Shown one piece after another: positions 1 through 10,445 of a stretch of 64,000 nucleotides of DNA; positions within the stretch are counted from its first letter, which is position 1; every line of letters begins with the position of its first letter. The DNA comes from Phlebopus portentosus. Lineage: Eukaryota > Basidiomycota > Agaricomycetes > Boletales > Boletinellaceae. The notes under the pieces were generated by a model. It was not told the origin of the DNA and did no database searches. It was given only the letters and a program-made list of their open reading frames with translations. Made by a program: the position numbers and the translations under genes. The stretch is taken from positions 186,001 through 250,000 of the forward strand of contig JAYXKI010000010.1 of assembly GCA_037892935.1 (NCBI GenBank), in the 5' to 3' direction.

Positions 1-822
1 AGTCGAGCTCACAGTAGGCACCGTCTCAGACGACCAACCTGTGCCGACTGTTACAGATAACCTCTATAAACAAAAGCTTATCCCTAAGAACTCGATTGGC
101 ATCAGTTATGTCCCAACCATGGGTAGTGGCGGAGACCTCAGCGGAGAGCTTACGTTTGGTGGTGAAGACCAAAGCAAGTTTGTGGACGGGATTTCCTACT
201 TCCCGATTACTTCGACAGCCCCATCCGGCAGTTATTGGGGAATCGACCAAAGCGTTTCCTATGGCCCTGCCGGCTCCGATCCGTCTTCCGGCTCAAAGGG
301 CTTTACGACTATTCTGGATAACACAGCAGGTATCCTCGACACCGGCACGACACTTCTCTATCTTGCCAGTGATGCCTTTGCGGCCTACCAAAAAGCTACA
401 GGCGCAAAACTCGACAGCACTACGGGCTTGCTCAAGGTCACCTCCGCGCAGTACGAGAAACTGGGTTCTCTGTATTTCACGTTCGGCACAACTGCCAAGA
501 AGACATTCGAGCTGGTCCCTGATGCTCAGATCTGGCCACGTGAGCTAAACACTACCATCGGAGGCGATGCAGATTCCATCTATCTCGTCGCCGCAGACAG
601 TGGTTCCAAGAGTGGTTCAGGCCTGGATTTCATCAATGGATTCGTGTGGTGTAAGTGCCCGTTCATTTTTATTCCGGGCTGATTGATTCATTCCTTCGTT
701 GCACAGTGCAACGCTTCTATACTGTGTACGATACGGAGAACTCACAAATTGGCATTGCGAGCACACAGTACACGAAGGCGACCTCGAACTTTGGTGGTTC
801 CAGTGCTGCATCAAAACCTTGA
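1..822 (+). CDS. Secreted pepsin-like aspartic protease, 3' part
   Basis: This is the C-terminal part of an A1-family aspartic endopeptidase, an acid protease normally secreted by wood and litter fungi. The reading frame is open from base 2, so the start, the signal peptide and the first catalytic Asp lie left of the window. The second catalytic motif is visible as ILDTGTTLLYL (Asp codon near 338), followed by the usual run to a WPRELN..IGG segment. One 56-nt intron (651-706, gtaagt..cacag) splits the last strand: exon 1 ends FINGFVW and exon 2 gives QRFYTVYDTENSQIGIA, the classic pepsin C-terminal pattern. The stop is TGA at 820-822. The family call is firm; substrate specificity cannot be read. 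Confidence 0.9.
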
Positions 823-1103
823 TAAATTGATCCTTCGTATAAGTACAACGAATAGCATATTTATGTATTTATTGCAATGCATGGACCTGATCTATATTTA
901 TTTTCAAAGTCTTGGCTTGTTCTGCTCCTGCAACTTTGAATCTCATCCTTGCTAAGCATTCAAAGGTATTCCGTGATTCAGCTTTGCTAATACTAGACTT
1001 GTACTTTGTTCATGTTCCTTGATGACGGCTATCAGACTAGATCCCTACACAAAGAAAGGTCGACGGAAAAGTACATACTGGCATAGGATTTACGCAGTAT
1101 CCT
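823..1103. other. Short intergenic space between convergent genes
   Basis: AT-rich 3' flanks of the protease and of the minus-strand 4-TM gene. No further gene, repeat or RNA was seen. Confidence 0.5.
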
Positions 1104-2229
1104 CTACCATCTGGACTGCCTCCTCAAATGAACTCGCCGAGGCGGAACCGGTACGCCAGCGGAGTCCACCGTCGCAGCTCTTGTCGGTTCTCTTGAAGGA
1201 ATCGACACCCTATCTCCAGAAGACGTCCGTTGCCTATCCGTACCCCATGTCGAAATCCCGAACGTAGAATGCACGAGCCCGCCCAGTGTGCTCTCTCCAG
1301 TGTCCATTCGCGGTCGTCGATTGCGTTGCTCAAGTTCGTCAATTTCATTCTCGTTCTTCTCCCTCTCTTCCTTTCTCTCTTGTTCCTCCTCGAGTCTTTC
1401 ACCATCTCCCTCTGCCTGCATTTCGACGACCCCCGCACCGAGCACGAAGCACGCGACCGCATTGGCAATGAGCAGCCCGCTCATCAGAACGCCGCTACCT
1501 TTGCTTCCCAGCCATACTTGGCCGTATTCTCCTCCAGCCAGGTGAATGCACATACAGCAACAAAGAACACAAGTGCGGCTGCGCCTCCCCATAGAGACGG
1601 CGTCGAATAGAGGTAATAAAAGAGCCGAGTCCGCATCACCAAGAACTGAAACAGGTATAAATTCATTAAATCTCAATCTGCTGATGTGCAGAGCTTGAGT
1701 TACCTCAAGGCGAGCCGGAGTAATGTTAATTCTGCACAACAAGCCGAAGACGATGGACAGAATGCTTCCGAAGATGGACGCAGATACAGAAGCATGTGTC
1801 ATGCGACGGAGGTCACCCACGATAAGGAGATTGCAACTCGAGCTGGATATCCAGAATCAGGCGTCAAGACTCCTGAGCATCAGGAAAGAACATACGCTAA
1901 CAGCAAACCTGACTGCGGAAGAAATCACTGTAAAAATCATCAACACATTGAGGCGAAAGAAGCAAGCATACCACGATGGTAATGTTTTCGATCTTGAACA
2001 TGAGGACAGCATACATTCGCTTCCAGTCGCGCTGCCTTTCGTATCTGTAGAGCTCATCCCATAAACAAAGCTAATCGCTCTGATGTTCTGTCAATCACGT
2101 ACCTTCTTTGGGTACCCGAAGAAGCATATCCAAGCATGAGAAGTTTGGGAATTCTGCTTAAATCATACGAGCGCTTCTTCCCTTCTCTGTGGACGCGATG
2201 AAGGTTTATCTGCTGGTGCCGCCTCAAGA
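1104..2229 (-). CDS. 4-TM membrane protein A, copy 1 (frame-broken)
   Basis: Unknown-function membrane protein, clearly paralogous to the gene at 31301-32558. Read on the minus strand it has RIPKLLMLGY, then a soluble W..MY stretch, a 17-nt micro-exon at 1896-1912 encoding SGLLLA, a hydrophobic NLLIVGDLRRMT..FGSILSIVFG segment, then after an intron at about 1662-1707 a second pair of hydrophobic segments ending FTWLEENTAKYGWEAK. Immediately after this motif the frame breaks: 8 bases (1491-1498) stand where the paralogue has 9. The continuation (SGLLIANAVACFVLG plus an acidic/basic tail to the stop at 1104) is in another frame. The N-terminus also switches frame near 2160-2230, so no start codon can be assigned. 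It is either a decaying gene or carries assembly indels. Confidence 0.6.
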
Positions 2230-3011
2230 TTCAGATCATCAAACTCAGCGGCAGTAGAGCTTGTTTGCAAACGCAGGCTGAGAAGGTTTCTTGAAGCCAT
2301 GGACTGTAAGAGATCGAGGTTGGGAGAGAATTACCATCCAATAAAAACGATGGATCATTGAGTTCGTGTACAGTTGCTATTTGATGCGCCCTACATTCGC
2401 GCTGCTCGTTGCGGACCATGACTGGTTGGTTGGTTGTTATGTCAATCCGACCCTGAAACGGCATCAGCCGAGCTCCCATCATACCTTCCTATTTTGGGTC
2501 GCCTAACATTGATCTTTTTTCGCTTCGCAATGGCATACTTAAGTAGATGCCCTCTCGACTTGCCTTAATCGAGTCTGCAGTTCAGTCCCTCAGTGCCCAT
2601 AGCGTAGAAGCTGTTTGCACCATCGTCATCCCCGTCTTACAAGTTAAGGTATAGCTTCAGGCCCAGAATTACAATTGGCGCCTTCACTGTCTAGTAGATC
2701 TCTTCGAGAAGCGCCCGTCAGCTCGCTGTGCATTTATATGCATGGCCATCGTCCACGGATCTAACGCCCAACGGTAAGTCAAGTCGTAATTTCAAACCGA
2801 CCTTATTCCCTTTTATCGGATTACATTGAATGTGAAACGCGCCGAGTTCCTGTTTAGCGGGATGCTGCTGATTGACGCTCGCGCAAGTTCCTCCTTCCAC
2901 GACAGACAACGGGGGTCGCCCTTGTCTCCCTAACCCGCAAAGCATCCTCTTTACCCGACTCACTCTTTTCATCCTCCACTTTTCTCTTGCTTCACTAACT
3001 AACTTGTCAAT
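2230..3011. other. Divergent intergenic region between 4-TM genes A1 and B1
   Basis: This should hold the promoters of both divergent genes, and possibly an unassigned first exon of A1. An 84-codon open frame here on the minus strand (2231-2482) may contain part of that exon but joins no clear coding frame. No repeat or RNA was seen. Confidence 0.4.
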
Positions 3012-4374
3012 ATGGTTGAATCTCTTCAACAGTCTGGCTTGAAGCCAGGAAAGGCACCATCCAATCCACCAATCCCTAATTCAACCTCACAATCAGAAAA
3101 GTACTCCGCGGCAGTTCAAGTACAAGCAGAATCTGAATCTGGTCAAGACAGTTGTGAAGAAGATAAGGCACCGTACGTTGTGAAGATGTTTCGCGCCGTC
3201 CTGGGATGGATGACACCATACGAACAAATGGTGTTCTTGCGTCGGAAGCGGGATTTGAAGCGCTGGGAGCTCTTTCGCGACGCACTCATGCGGAGATGGT
3301 CTAATCTGAACGTCATTGTAAGACAGTGTAATTTTCTACCAGGAAAATTAAGCTTATGACCTCTGTAGTGTGGTTTGATCATGAGGTACGGCATTTCCCC
3401 GTATCTGTCGTGTGTTGGTAACAAAATCTCGAGATGCAGCGCTGTCTCGACAATCGTCTTCGCGGATTTTCCTCTTTCGAAAGCATCCTTTACTCTCGGT
3501 ATAATCTCGCTCCTAAGCAGTCTTATCGCCATAGGATTCGGTGTCGGACTCATTTATGTACTCGGCGATGTGAGAGGCAGTTCGATCGTAGTATGTTATA
3601 TCTCCAGACCGAGTGTGTTCTATTTTTTTGATACCCGTGCCCGTTCAGCTGGTCGACGATCGCTACCCAAGGCTACACCTCTTCGCTTTGTCGATTCCTG
3701 AGATATGGGCGTTTGTCAGCTTCGGTTCTTTCTTCTCAGGATTGAGTGTCATCGTCTGGGAGGCAGACAATAAAGGTTGGGTGGTCAAGGTGCGCTTGTC
3801 GTCAAGTATTTCGCATCATATGTATTTCTCGTCGCGAATGCTCACATTTGGTCTGTCGGTGTAGGCTGGTGTAACAGCAGCTGCCATTGCGCTCGTCGGT
3901 CATCTCGTCGCTTTCGGATTCCTGTTCCGCGAGCAAGACACGGCAGCATTCCTCATTCCGGATGAACAGATTTTCCCTTCTAACGAACAGAAGGCTGAAA
4001 GAAGGGAGTTCCCTTCACCTTCGAACTCCCGACAGCAATCGATGAATGACTTATCGAAGCTGAAGGGCCATGCTTTGAAAGGCAAGGCGACGAGCCTTAA
4101 CGGTATTCAAACTTCTTTGCCATATTTGGAGAACGGGCGACGCCCCGCGATGCCTTCTCGGGATATCATGTCATCGGAGACACTCGTCGAAAGTCCCAAC
4201 GCACAACAATCGACTTTCCGCGTTCCACCTGTTCGGGCGAGCACAGTCCCTGTGGCTTCCACTGCACCTCCACGAGGTAGCAGCGTAACTTTTCAGCTGG
4301 TATCAGAAGAGTCTATTCCTGGTTTAGCAGGACATGTTGCTCTCGCGCCGTCTGAATCTATCGAAAACCTTTAG
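3012..4374 (+). CDS. 4-TM membrane protein B, copy 1
   Basis: Five-exon gene (3012-3317, 3369-3385, 3440-3590, 3649-3789, 3865-4374), about 374 residues. After a hydrophilic N-terminus comes W.LFRDALMRRWSNLNV. A 17-nt micro-exon (3369-3385) then encodes CGLIM. Four hydrophobic segments follow: around VSTIVFADF, SLLSSLIAIGFGVGLIYVL, FALSIPEIWAFVSFGSFFSG and VTAAAIALVGHLVAFGFLF. A motif VIVWEADNKGWVVK precedes the fourth. The C-terminal ~150 residues are Ser/Pro-rich and probably cytoplasmic. Exons 3 and 4 have exactly the lengths of those in the paralogue at 33118-34031 (151 and 141 nt). It is also distantly homologous to protein A next door. No function is known to me. Confidence 0.82.
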
Positions 4375-4538
4375 AAGATCTGAACAATTTTTCTCGACTA
4401 CTGTAATAGTATGATCTCTTGATATTGTACTTGTACATAAGCATATATGTAAGTGATTTAGCAACGTGTTTACGTATGTAGATAGCAAAAAGGACAGTAT
4501 GAATGTATGACAATCAGGATTGGTGGTGATCAATCACT

Positions 4539-5617
4539 TCATGTGGACCTCCTGCTTCTCAAAATGCTCCAGGCCCTCTCACCGATCCAACCTGCAGCGC
4601 CAAAGATAGACACGTATACGATGGTCTTGAAGGTCTGATGTGTCCAATCTGGTCGGTATACAGGGACGAGTGAGATAGCGGTTCCCACGAGGCTGTAAAT
4701 GCCAACGAATGACGTGGGCTCGACAGTCCTCGATGCAATGAAACTAGAAACAAGTTCAGATCCGGAAAATGCACAATCAATTCCCTTTCTCTTCAAAAAA
4801 AAAAAAAAAAAAAAAAGGTAAGATAACTGACTATAGCACAGCAGAGAAGCCGGCCGCGGCGCGCTCTCCAAACATCGTCGCTATCGTTCGCTGGCCTGCA
4901 GCGACGTCCGCTTCTAAATCTGCCGCCGCACCAAGTGCATGCACGCCTGATGTGCAGAGTGCTAATAGCCACCCTTTGCTAGCTCCTTCGCTTGCGTTCG
5001 GCCCGAATAAAGCGGAGCCTGATGACGTGTACCCAAGCGCCCAGCACAACCAAACGAGAGCACCGTTCGAAAGAGAGTCGAGAATGGGTCTTTCTTTGAG
5101 TCGAAGAGGCGGAGAAGAGTATTGCCAGCTCAGAATGAGAATCATGGTTGTTATGAGAGGTTGACTGAGACTGCGGGATGCCGACGTGGAAGGGGAAGAC
5201 GATACTGGACTCAAGGACGAAAGAAAGATGAGAGCCGAAGCAACTCGCGCTGCTGATAGCACAAATTCATGATATATGGGATCAAGGACACCGCCCTCTA
5301 AGGATTGGCCTTGCTTGCGAGGGTTGCGAAGGTCGGAAACATAGTCATAAACATCGTTCACTCCGAAGACAACTGGAAGTTTGTTCATTTTTTAGTTCAT
5401 CAGTTACGATGCAAAACGGGTGAGACTTACTGATGCACAGCGGGAATGATAAACATATGATTTGAAAGATAGCAGACAGGACGCTGTAAATGAATTTTGG
5501 GAGTATTCGAGAATGAATCACTCCGATGGTGTAGAGTATCGGCCCAAAACACCATCCGGGAATGCGACTGACTTTTATCAGGACGGAAAGTCGTTCTAGA
5601 CTAAGTTCCGGAAACAT
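4539..5617 (-). CDS. UbiA-family prenyltransferase, copy 1
   Basis: Integral-membrane prenyltransferase of the UbiA superfamily, enzymes that move a polyprenyl group from its diphosphate to an acceptor. Three exons (5431-5617, 4832-5372, 4539-4743) give about 310 residues. The first Asp-rich motif NDVYDYVSD (NDxxDxxxD) and the second, DLEADVAAGQRT, are both intact, so an active enzyme is expected. The N-terminus carries SRIPGWCFGPILYTIGV, as in the paralogue at 34417-35540. Intron 2 begins with the unusual donor GTCAGT and holds a 22-base T tract on the coding strand. It converges on gene B1, with only about 165 nt between the stops. Acceptor and product are unknown. Confidence 0.88.
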
Positions 5618-5980
5618 CTTCGTTACGCTTCAAGAATGGGGAACACTGATATTGCCAGTGATATAAATCATGTTATGTGTTTGTGTTGCGGTTCCCGATT
5701 GAGTGATCATGTTATGTAATCGGCGGACCAACCAACCGAGTCTGGCTCCAGTCCAAAAAAGTCAAGTCCAATTTTTGCCCGTCATGGGTCTACTCTGGAG
5801 ACTGATAGAGGTCTCTCGCAAAACGCAAATAATATTTATTTGGCTTATCAATCCATCTGCTGATCCTGCTGCAACGGAATATCGGATTGTAAACGCGATT
5901 TTAGTCGCCACATTTCGATGCTCTGCTTTTCTATACAACCGAGCCGTACAGTATACAATGTGGTTCAATGGGTTCAGGAA
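5618..5980. other. Intergenic, no gene seen
   Basis: 5' flank of the UbiA gene and 3' flank of the small orphan gene. Open frames here are not supported by splice signals or composition. Confidence 0.4.
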
Positions 5981-6425
5981 TTATTCTCCAAGCCCGGCAA
6001 TGCTCTTAGATTCGGATATTTCCTGGGAGGAGGTCAGTTTTATGTGCAAACTAATACCACAAGGAAGAACATAGACTCACTTCGTCGGTCGACTCGGACC
6101 ATGTGCCAGATCCGTGCACGGATAGTTCTGACTGTACAACCCCTCCATCAAACTTTCCATTGATTCTGACGCCGTCACCCACTGTGAGGCAAAAACCTTT
6201 CTTGTTTATGTTGCCACTCATGACCTTCGGAGTTTTCGTTGAAATGGCGTTGTCGGGGTCAGCGAATGTGAATGTCGCGCTTCCGCAGGTGAATAGGTTG
6301 ATGATGGCCGCAATGGTCGCATTATACATGTACTGTCTTCCCTTGAGCACGAAGGACGCTGTGATCTGGTTCTGAGTGCCGGGTGTAAATACGAGGCCAG
6401 TGACCTTAGCCGGCTCATCCGACAT
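5981..6425 (-). CDS. Small hypothetical protein, 128 aa
   Basis: Two exons (6081-6425 and 5981-6022) joined by a 58-nt intron with gtgagt and ctcccag ends. The start ATG at 6425 (MSDEPAKVTGLVF) is chosen because the frame upstream of it is low-quality. The protein is alternating hydrophilic/hydrophobic with many Gly, Thr and Val residues and a V(H)GSGTWSES stretch near the end, suggesting a small all-beta fold. It has no signal peptide, membrane segment or catalytic motif. I do not recognise the family. Confidence 0.6.
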
Positions 6426-7302
6426 TGTATCTACTACGGGTAGACTAAGCTGGATGTTAAAAAGAAACTCGACATGAAAACTTACCAGGTACAAAGGTTC
6501 TCGACTCGGATGGCTGAAAAGGTGAATGGCCTTTTCCCATACTTGAAGGGGACGTATGTAAAGGGCTTCTGCATACCCGTCCGGAGCTGCCTTACTGGTC
6601 TGCTCTTCTTCCGATATGAGAGAAACGATGGAGCCTCGCCATTCTTTTTTCATGTATCAAGAGATAAGAAAAACTCATGTAAAGTACAGTCAAGGCCATG
6701 CACTCCAAGTTTCAAATATCCCGAACAGAACCAGGGCCTTCTGCTTTGAGTCTTCAGGGGATTTCCATAAGGACACAGGCAATCATGCATGGAAGATGGC
6801 GCGTGTGCGGGAAGTGCTCTATTATTGGTACTACTAGACGCTGATCCCTGAGCTGCAAAAATATTGGCTTCTGCTTTCATCGGGGATTGAAGGGACTCGG
6901 AGATTGGTGGGACTTGGGGTAAAACAATCATGCCCCTGGCACGATTGACGCTCGTATTGAGGTACCTAGCTTAGAGAACTCCGACTGAATATGAGGTGTC
7001 TCGGTCCGTTGAGTCCTCCGGTCCGTGTCCTTAGGATCAAGACTATTAGGAAAGACATCATTCGTGTGAGCAAATTAGAAGGCCTAAGTAGCTGCACGGC
7101 GAGTGGACTTTCTCTCATGAGGCGTTTGCAAGATAGTTGTGGTAATGTGTCTCGAAGATGATGTTCAATTACTAGTAGTCGAATGAAATTTATTCCAGAA
7201 CATTCGCGTTATTTACCCCTATTTACGCGTCAGAGTCACATGACAGATTTTCTGTCTATTTGATACCGTTTCTTTCATCCCACTCAACAACGAGCTTCCA
7301 CC
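6426..7302. other. Divergent intergenic region, promoters only
   Basis: 877 nt between divergent genes. Nothing supportable was seen apart from expected promoter space for the downstream splicing-factor gene. Open frames here are short and lack splice logic. Confidence 0.4.
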
Positions 7303-7950
7303 ATGTCGAAACATCATCCAGGTATGTGGAATTTATTCTGCCGGCTCTGCATAAAATCTGACGCTGATTATTGCATAGATCTGATCATGTGCAGGAGACA
7401 GCCTGGCATTGGTTCGTGTTTCATGTTTCGTTGCAACTTGGAAATACGTTTGGTGACTGTACCTCCTCTGTTCCAGCTATCGGCCGCCTTTGCGAAAAAT
7501 GTGACGGTAAATGGTGAGTCACTATTGTCTCTCTCTCCTCATAAGGAAGCTAACTGACTGAATTCTTTCTGGTTGTGCAGTCCGGTGTGCGACTCGTACG
7601 TCCGTCCAGAAACGCTGGTTCGCATTTGTGACGAGTGTAATTTCGGAACGTATGGCGGTCGGTGTATAATCTGCGGTTCTCCAGGTTCGTCCAATTGGTA
7701 TATCTCCTGTTCCAGCGTGCTTACTCACTTCCTCTTTCGTGGCGGACAGGTATCTCTGACGCATATTACTGTGCCGAGTGCACTCGATTAGAGAAAGACC
7801 GTGATGGATGTCCAAAGATCGTCAACCTCGGCGCCAGTAGAACAGACTTATTCTATGAGCGGCGTAGACTTGGTACGTTCCTCAGTCTTCGTTTTAAAGT
7901 ATTGCAGAGTCTGACTAAGACTGTACTGTACAGGGTTTACGAAAGGATAG
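7303..7950 (+). CDS. RDS3: PHD-finger-like splicing factor PHF5A/Rds3 (SF3b subunit)
   Basis: Six exons (7303-7321, 7379-7411, 7477-7513, 7581-7684, 7750-7872, 7934-7950) splice to exactly 110 residues, the length of human PHF5A. The protein is the small zinc-binding subunit of SF3b in the U2 snRNP, which helps recognise the branch point. The sequence shows the full set of CxxC pairs: [31 protein letters not shown] and [21 protein letters not shown], ending ERRRLGFTKG. First and last exons are only 19 and 17 nt. A longer open frame spanning the locus is a shadow in another frame. Confidence 0.96.
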
Positions 7951-8444
7951 CATCTACTTATTTGGCGTCGCTGCTCTTGTCGACGTTTTTTTTCCGCGGG
8001 TCCCCAGCACGCGGCTCAGAGGGTAGGAAGAAGACTCGTCTCAAAGCGGTCCATGCCGGTCTATTTCGATGCACATGCACTTCTCAGATCTGTACGCGTC
8101 TTGAATTTGTGAGACATGTCATGTTGGATTCATCCCAAATAGACCCGTATTGTTGTCTGTGGCACGCCGAAATCCGTTTGAGTGTTGCCAATGTCGGTCT
8201 TTTATTACATACATACAGGAAGAAAGAAAGAATCCGTGTCCATAATTTTGATGATTATATGATACATGAGAGATAGACAGGAACCAGCTGTTCTACAAGA
8301 TGTAGGATGCTCGTAGGTAATATTTTATTGAAGAAGGGTAGAGACGGAATGATGCATGCATGGATGAGGCGTATTTTTTGCGAGATCAAGTCAAGGAGAG
8401 TACGTTGGTGCAAATAAATTATTCACATAGAACATTGACGCAAC
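7951..8444. other. Intergenic between convergent genes
   Basis: 3' flanks of the PHF5A and mannosyltransferase genes. No gene, repeat or RNA was seen. Confidence 0.4.
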
Positions 8445-9868
8445 TCAGCCGATCATACCATCCGGGAACAACCCTCTAAACCTATCCAGACAACTCTGCC
8501 CATGGGTATCGAATGCCTGATCCCTCTGACACTGACATTTCAGCTGCGAGTTCAGCGGCTCGTCTGGACAGTTCCAGAACGGTCCGTGGTAGTACCCAAT
8601 ATCTTGGAAGTAGTGGATTTGCTCGCGCGGCAGGAGTAGGGCGACACCGATGGAGTGTACGGGTGCGTCTCCCCATCGTTCGTAGAAGAATTTGCCCGTG
8701 GAGTCGAGATAGGAGAAGAATGCATCGTAAGCAGCCGAACGGAAGAAATCGAGGTCGGCGATTTCGAAGTTTGACCAGACTGCGAGGGAAGCGCAGGAGT
8801 TGGTTTAGATGTTAAACTAGATAAAGCAAGCGTGCTCACAGTGACATCGGTTGTACGAATCTCCACCATCATCAGACAAGTATGCCAACGCATGATTATC
8901 AGGCATAAGATGCGAGAACTTTGACCTGAACTCTAACGGAGCATAGATCAGTATCATATCATCTCAAGAGTAACAGATCGAGAGACATACCTTTGACGGT
9001 ATCCCAGAGTGTCGGTATCGTCTCTCCATACTCCGGGATAGTAATCGTGAACGAGTACCGTTTGTTGTTCTCAATCATATACACAAATGGGTCGTACGGG
9101 ATATTGCAAGGGAAATTGACGTTCGGTTCAACTCGCCAGTACCATTTGAATCCGTCAAGCGCCTTCTGACGATAGAAAAATCCCGAGTTGAAGCGGCACA
9201 TATTTCTGTAAGTCATGCTCCCAGCGTATGGCACAGTTCGCAACTTCTCCATTTCCTTTCGATCTTCTTCGTACTTCTCGTCGTCAATCCACTCAGGAGG
9301 ATACCAGTCCTCGCTCCTAACCAAGCCAAAGCGCACTTCTCCGCTTGCCACTTCCCTCACTCGTTTCTTAAATTCCAGCGAAAATGGCACTTCGTTGAGG
9401 AACGTCCACGGATAATGGTATTTGCGATTGAAGTGCGCCTCGAGGGAGTGCATACTCGTGACAACGCCCTGCAGGTCGCTATTCCGTGCAAGCATCAAGA
9501 GTGTTCCGTTTGCGCGGTGCGTTGCCGAGTCCACAGCAGGACTGATGGTAACGTTCACCGGCGCGTTCGGTGGCCGTACAACAGGGTACGACCCAGTATT
9601 GCTCCACCCCTCCCCGCTCCCGAACTTGAACTTGTCATACGGAACATAGTCTCGCGCCGTTTGCGAAGTTAATAGTAGTACCTGTATACGTAGGTCGTCG
9701 GTAGCATTAGATTAGCATTTCATTCAATTCATGCATTTTCTGAATGAATACGAGGGAACGCACCAAGCAAATGAGCCCGAAGATGGCAATGAGCAGCCTT
9801 AATGGCCGAACGCCCGGCGCACGCAGTCGAGACAGGCTCTCGAGGTCGACGCGTATCCTTGACGACAT
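8445..9868 (-). CDS. Alpha-1,2-mannosyltransferase, GT15 (KRE2/MNT1 family)
   Basis: Golgi type II mannosyltransferase that extends N- and O-linked mannans using GDP-mannose. Four exons (9764-9868, 8991-9681, 8840-8932, 8445-8779) give 407 residues, normal for the family. The first exon encodes a short cytoplasmic tail and signal anchor (RLLIAIFGLICLV). Family landmarks in order: TLLMLARNSDL, FNRKYHYPWTFLNEVPFS, the conserved YRNMCRFNSGFFY and KWYWRVEPNVNFPC, then [20 protein letters not shown] and the C-terminal GIALLLP-like GVALLLPREQIHYFQDIGYYH. The intron 2 acceptor was chosen at 8933 because it alone keeps the frame into FSHLMPDNHALA. No frame breaks were seen. Confidence 0.93.
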
Positions 9869-10445
9869 CGTCCTTTTTTCTCAGTGTTGTGGTTGAAGGC
9901 AAGTTGCTGAGTTAGCAGTCTAAGCTGAACTAGCTACTCGGCCTGCGTGCGGCAGTGCGCGGCTGCGCACGGAGTCTCACGGTCCCTAGGTGGCCATCAA
10001 CGGTAGCTGATACTCCTCAGGAAAAGTAGGGCACATTTGGACATCTGCGAAGGCGAAAACAAATCGGTCGTCCTCATAAGTTCTGGAATTGAGCAGAATT
10101 TTTGTTTATACCCTCTTTTAAGACTCCCAAGCCAGTATCAGCTTCCGGAAACTAACCGAACAAAACACAGTATTCAATCCATAGAATAAACTTTATATTC
10201 ATTGTTTTTAACATACACCGGCCTATGCATACTAACTGATTGGTTGCAGACATGAAGACGATATGTGAACAGTCTCTAATGAAAACACACAGCAACAGTA
10301 AAAGAGAGAAGGAAAGAAATCGTGATGAGGGATAAATAATGCGTACTTTGAATTGGCTTGAATGGCACAAATCGTAACATTTCACCTCCGGTACCAAATG
10401 CTAGCAAGAGTTACAAAGCAATGTACACCTCCACCGGATAGTCAA
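9869..10445. other. Intergenic, no gene seen
   Basis: 5' flank of the mannosyltransferase and 3' flank of the HECT ligase. A small inverted repeat (TGCGC-GGCT-GCGCA) lies near 9955-9970. It is too short to interpret. Confidence 0.4.

Noticed and set aside
1230..1610. 126-codon plus-strand frame opposite the 4-TM A1 gene
   Set aside because: Antisense shadow of the A1 3' exon.
4795..4816. Poly-A run as the tail of a retroposed element
   Set aside because: It lies inside an intron of UbiA copy 1 as a T tract on the coding strand. There are no target-site duplications or element sequence beside it.
7662..8276. 204-codon open frame on the plus strand
   Set aside because: It overlaps PHF5A exons in a different frame and has no motif; the six-exon PHF5A model explains the locus.
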